Below are positions 62,641-64,000 of a DNA stretch of 64,000 nucleotides, in pieces. Source of the stretch: Verticillium longisporum (taxonomy: Eukaryota > Ascomycota > Sordariomycetes > Glomerellales > Plectosphaerellaceae); the NCBI GenBank assembly GCA_019188255.1, contig JAETXT010000006.1:3968001-4032000 (forward strand), given 5' to 3'. Numbering within the stretch: the first letter of the stretch is position 1; each line of letters begins with the position of its first letter. Under the pieces are notes generated by a model. That model saw only the letters and a program-made list of their open reading frames with translations. It searched no databases and had not been told where the DNA came from. A program made the position numbers and the translations under genes.

Positions 62641-64000
62641 CTAGTCGCTAGTTGACTGACCTAAAGCCATGGTCTTCCAGTGATCACGTTCCGCCTCCAA
62701 CTTGCGAATTTTCTCCTCCAGATCCTCGAACCGCTGCATTTTACGCTCCCTAGATTTGCGGGCTGCCAGAGTGTTGCGAGCACGTTTCATCGCTATAACG
62801 TCATCCGGATTGTCAACAACGATGGGTGGCAGGGGCTTGTCGCGCTTCCTTGCATTGACGCCAGCCACGGACGAGTGCCGACCAGAAGCAGGCGAGCCAC
62901 TCGACTTACGGCGAGGAGACTCACTTGCCATGCTGGTTTGAACGAGGTGCCCAAGGGGCTGTTCCGTCCCCTGTGTCTCGACACTCGCGTTCTGGTCAGG
63001 GAAGAGTGAAAACCACTGGCTGCTGGCCACATCAAATTCTCCCGAGCCTCCAAAGTTTGGGGACACGTCATAGCCGTCAATAAATTCTGGGGATTCGAAC
63101 GGCGACGGCGACGTCAAGGCCGTGAATGCCGTTGAATTCGGCGCAGACATGTATGGATCCTGGATTAAGAGGTCCTGTGGGGAAACAGTACTAATGTTGT
63201 GAGATCCACTCGGCATATCAAACACCGAAGGCGCGCCGGGCGACGAGTAGGCAGTGGATGCCCCACCCTCGAACCCGGTGAATTCTTCGAAATCTACAGG
63301 CATTTGTGAGCTGATGTGTGACTGGGTCACTCCATTTCTTGGGTACTCACCCGCGATGTCCATGTTCGCAGAATCAGGTTGCGGAACACTGGCTATGCTC
63401 TCTACGAACAATGGGACTGGTGGGCGAATTAGTCGCAATGTTTGACGTAAGCTTCCAGATGTATTTTGATCCGATTCGCGTGTTGATCTGGCGATGTTGA
63501 TAGAGGAGCGGTTTTTCGAGGGCTTCAAATTTGAATATCCGTTTCGAGCAGCAGATGATTGCGATTTCGATTGAATGGAGATGTTCGTGAGTTCGGAGTA
63601 GTGGTGTTGATGAGACGAGTGGCGGCGGTTTGGTAAGATTAAGCCTGACAGGTTGTGCAGTGCACGTTTAGGCAGGTTGTTGGGATGTGTTGGCTGGTCG
63701 AACAAGACAAAGTCCTGCTGCAGAGAGTGACAGGGTGTTTGATGCGCGGATAATGCCGGCAGGCTGGGGGAACTGGAGGGAAGCCATGGTGTAGGTGAAT
63801 CCGTGGTGACTGGAAAATCCAGTGTAGAAGTGTTGACGGAGAAGAGTGAACTCTTAGAGCGTGAAGTTGCTTTAAAGTTCAGATCGACCTGTGAGGGTAG
63901 AGCTGAAGGATTCGAAGTGGGAGGGGAAGGCTGTGGAAGACCTGATGGTGGTGGTGGTTTACCGCATGGTGATGGTGATTTCCCTGATATCTTTTTCTGT
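62641..64000 (-). CDS. cpc1: bZIP transcription factor, CPC1/CpcA/Gcn4 type, 5' end incomplete
   Basis: Nuclear activator of amino-acid biosynthesis genes under starvation (cross-pathway or general control) by family. The C-terminus carries the Gcn4-class basic region KRARNTLAARKSRERK (about 62740-62787) and a short leucine zipper ending near 62665; stop TAG at 62641-62643. Upstream lie activation-domain motifs typical of CPC1: SPQDLLIQDP, MSAPNS, SPEF with DVSPNFG, and RPPVPLF. Further upstream QQDFVLFD resembles the N-terminal part of fungal CPC1 proteins. The frame is open to the window edge without an in-frame ATG before 63366, so the start is outside, behind an undetected intron, or hidden by an indel. 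A TTG at 63705 is not a credible start. A 57-bp intron at 63294-63350 is likely. Composition is normal for a host gene, although a RIPped block lies about 1.1 kb downstream. Confidence 0.85.
   Translation of the reverse strand, partial: QKKISGKSPSPCGKPPPPSGLPQPSPPTSNPSALPSQVDLNFKATSRSKSSLFSVNTSTLDFPVTTDSPTPWLPSSSPSLPALSAHQTPCHSLQQDFVLFDQPTHPNNLPKRALHNLSGLILPNRRHSSHQHHYSELTNISIQSKSQSSAARNGYSNLKPSKNRSSINIARSTRESDQNTSGSLRQTLRLIRPPVPLFVESIASVPQPDSANMDIAGEYPRNGVTQSHISSQMPVDFEEFTGFEGGASTAYSSPGAPSVFDMPSGSHNISTVSPQDLLIQDPYMSAPNSTAFTALTSPSPFESPEFIDGYDVSPNFGGSGEFDVASSQWFSLFPDQNASVETQGTEQPLGHLVQTSMASESPRRKSSGSPASGRHSSVAGVNARKRDKPLPPIVVDNPDDVIAMKRARNTLAARKSRERKMQRFEDLEEKIRKLEAERDHWKTMALGQSTSD
63294..63350 (-). 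other. cpc1: Probable 57-bp intron in cpc1
   Basis: The donor GTGAGT follows codon GCG plus one base, a branch-like CTCAC lies inside, and the acceptor is CTGTAG. Length is typical for ascomycete introns. It is 19 codons long with no stop, so retention would keep the frame and add 19 residues. Splicing joins MDIA directly to DFEEFTGF, an acidic stretch that looks like a CPC1 activation region. Confidence 0.7.
63668..63787 (-). other. 39-codon AUG frame overlapping cpc1 5' region
   Basis: ATG at 63785-63787 has a strong context (ACC before, G after) and opens 39 codons, beginning MASLQFPQPA and ending in TAA at 63668-63670. It is out of frame with the cpc1 reading frame it overlaps. It could be an upstream ORF of the kind known in GCN4/cpc-1 leaders. 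Alternatively it is the true cpc1 start separated from the main frame by a one-base error, or chance. Confidence 0.4.
63959..63967 (-). other. Two-codon AUG frame (Met-Arg-stop) upstream of cpc1
   Basis: ATG CGG TAA on the minus strand with ACC before the ATG. If it lies in the mRNA leader it would be a minimal upstream ORF. It lies in another frame than the open cpc1 frame. Confidence 0.3.

Noticed and set aside
62680..63500. Several plus-strand and out-of-frame open frames within the bZIP gene
   Set aside because: They overlap the bZIP frame with its clear basic region and CPC1 motifs, and none shows a motif of its own.
63703..63705. TTG as the start codon of the bZIP protein
   Set aside because: The same frame continues open to the window edge and upstream residues (QQDFV) look like real protein; TTG initiation is not expected in a fungal nuclear gene.

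Overview
The window looks like a chromosome segment of a filamentous ascomycete (Pezizomycotina). About 59 kb is extremely AT-rich, repeat-filled sequence in which CpA and TpG are almost absent and nearly all differences between repeat copies are transitions. That is the footprint of repeat-induced point mutation (RIP). No intact host gene is visible there. Normal base composition appears in only two places: a DNA transposon (59.4-61.3 kb) and a host gene that runs off the right edge (62.6-64.0 kb).

The AT-rich block is a nest of LTR retrotransposons in four families, named here A to D. Family A is a Gypsy chromovirus with a 197-bp LTR, about 7.55 kb long, present as two near-complete copies (4009-11559 and 46067-53843) and several fragments in both orientations. 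It carries a tail of about 2 kb, after the chromodomain and before the polypurine tract, with a degenerate Lys/Glu-rich reading frame on the strand opposite to pol. Family B is a Copia element with a 148-bp LTR (pieces at 36.4-38.1, 41.8-46.1 and 53.8-55.2 kb). Family C is a Copia element with 271-bp LTRs (13833-31117). Family D is a Gypsy element with 180-bp LTRs (14273-24073). D sits inside C (target duplication CTTAA), and C sits inside an A copy (target duplication GAAGC), so order of arrival can be read: A, then C, then D. A solo A-type LTR lies inside another A copy (duplication ATTAA), and a 717-bp element with an apparent 8-bp target duplication sits at 40562-41278. In every recognisable reverse transcriptase at least one Asp of the YxDD-type catalytic pair has become Asn.

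At 59429-61287 lies a 1859-bp Fot1/pogo-type DNA transposon with 46-bp terminal inverted repeats and TA duplications. It is not RIPped. Its transposase keeps the DDD catalytic residues but is split by two -1 frameshifts. Its left flank is family A and its right flank is family D.

From 61520 to about 62580 there is AT-rich sequence with no recognised gene. The composition then changes abruptly at the 3' end of a minus-strand bZIP gene, a GCN4/CPC1-type regulator of amino-acid biosynthesis. Its 5' end is outside the window or obscured. It contains a probable 57-bp intron that keeps frame, and short AUG-started frames near its 5' side. The picture is a gene at the edge of a heterochromatin-like repeat island, possibly pericentromeric or subtelomeric; the sequence alone does not say which.
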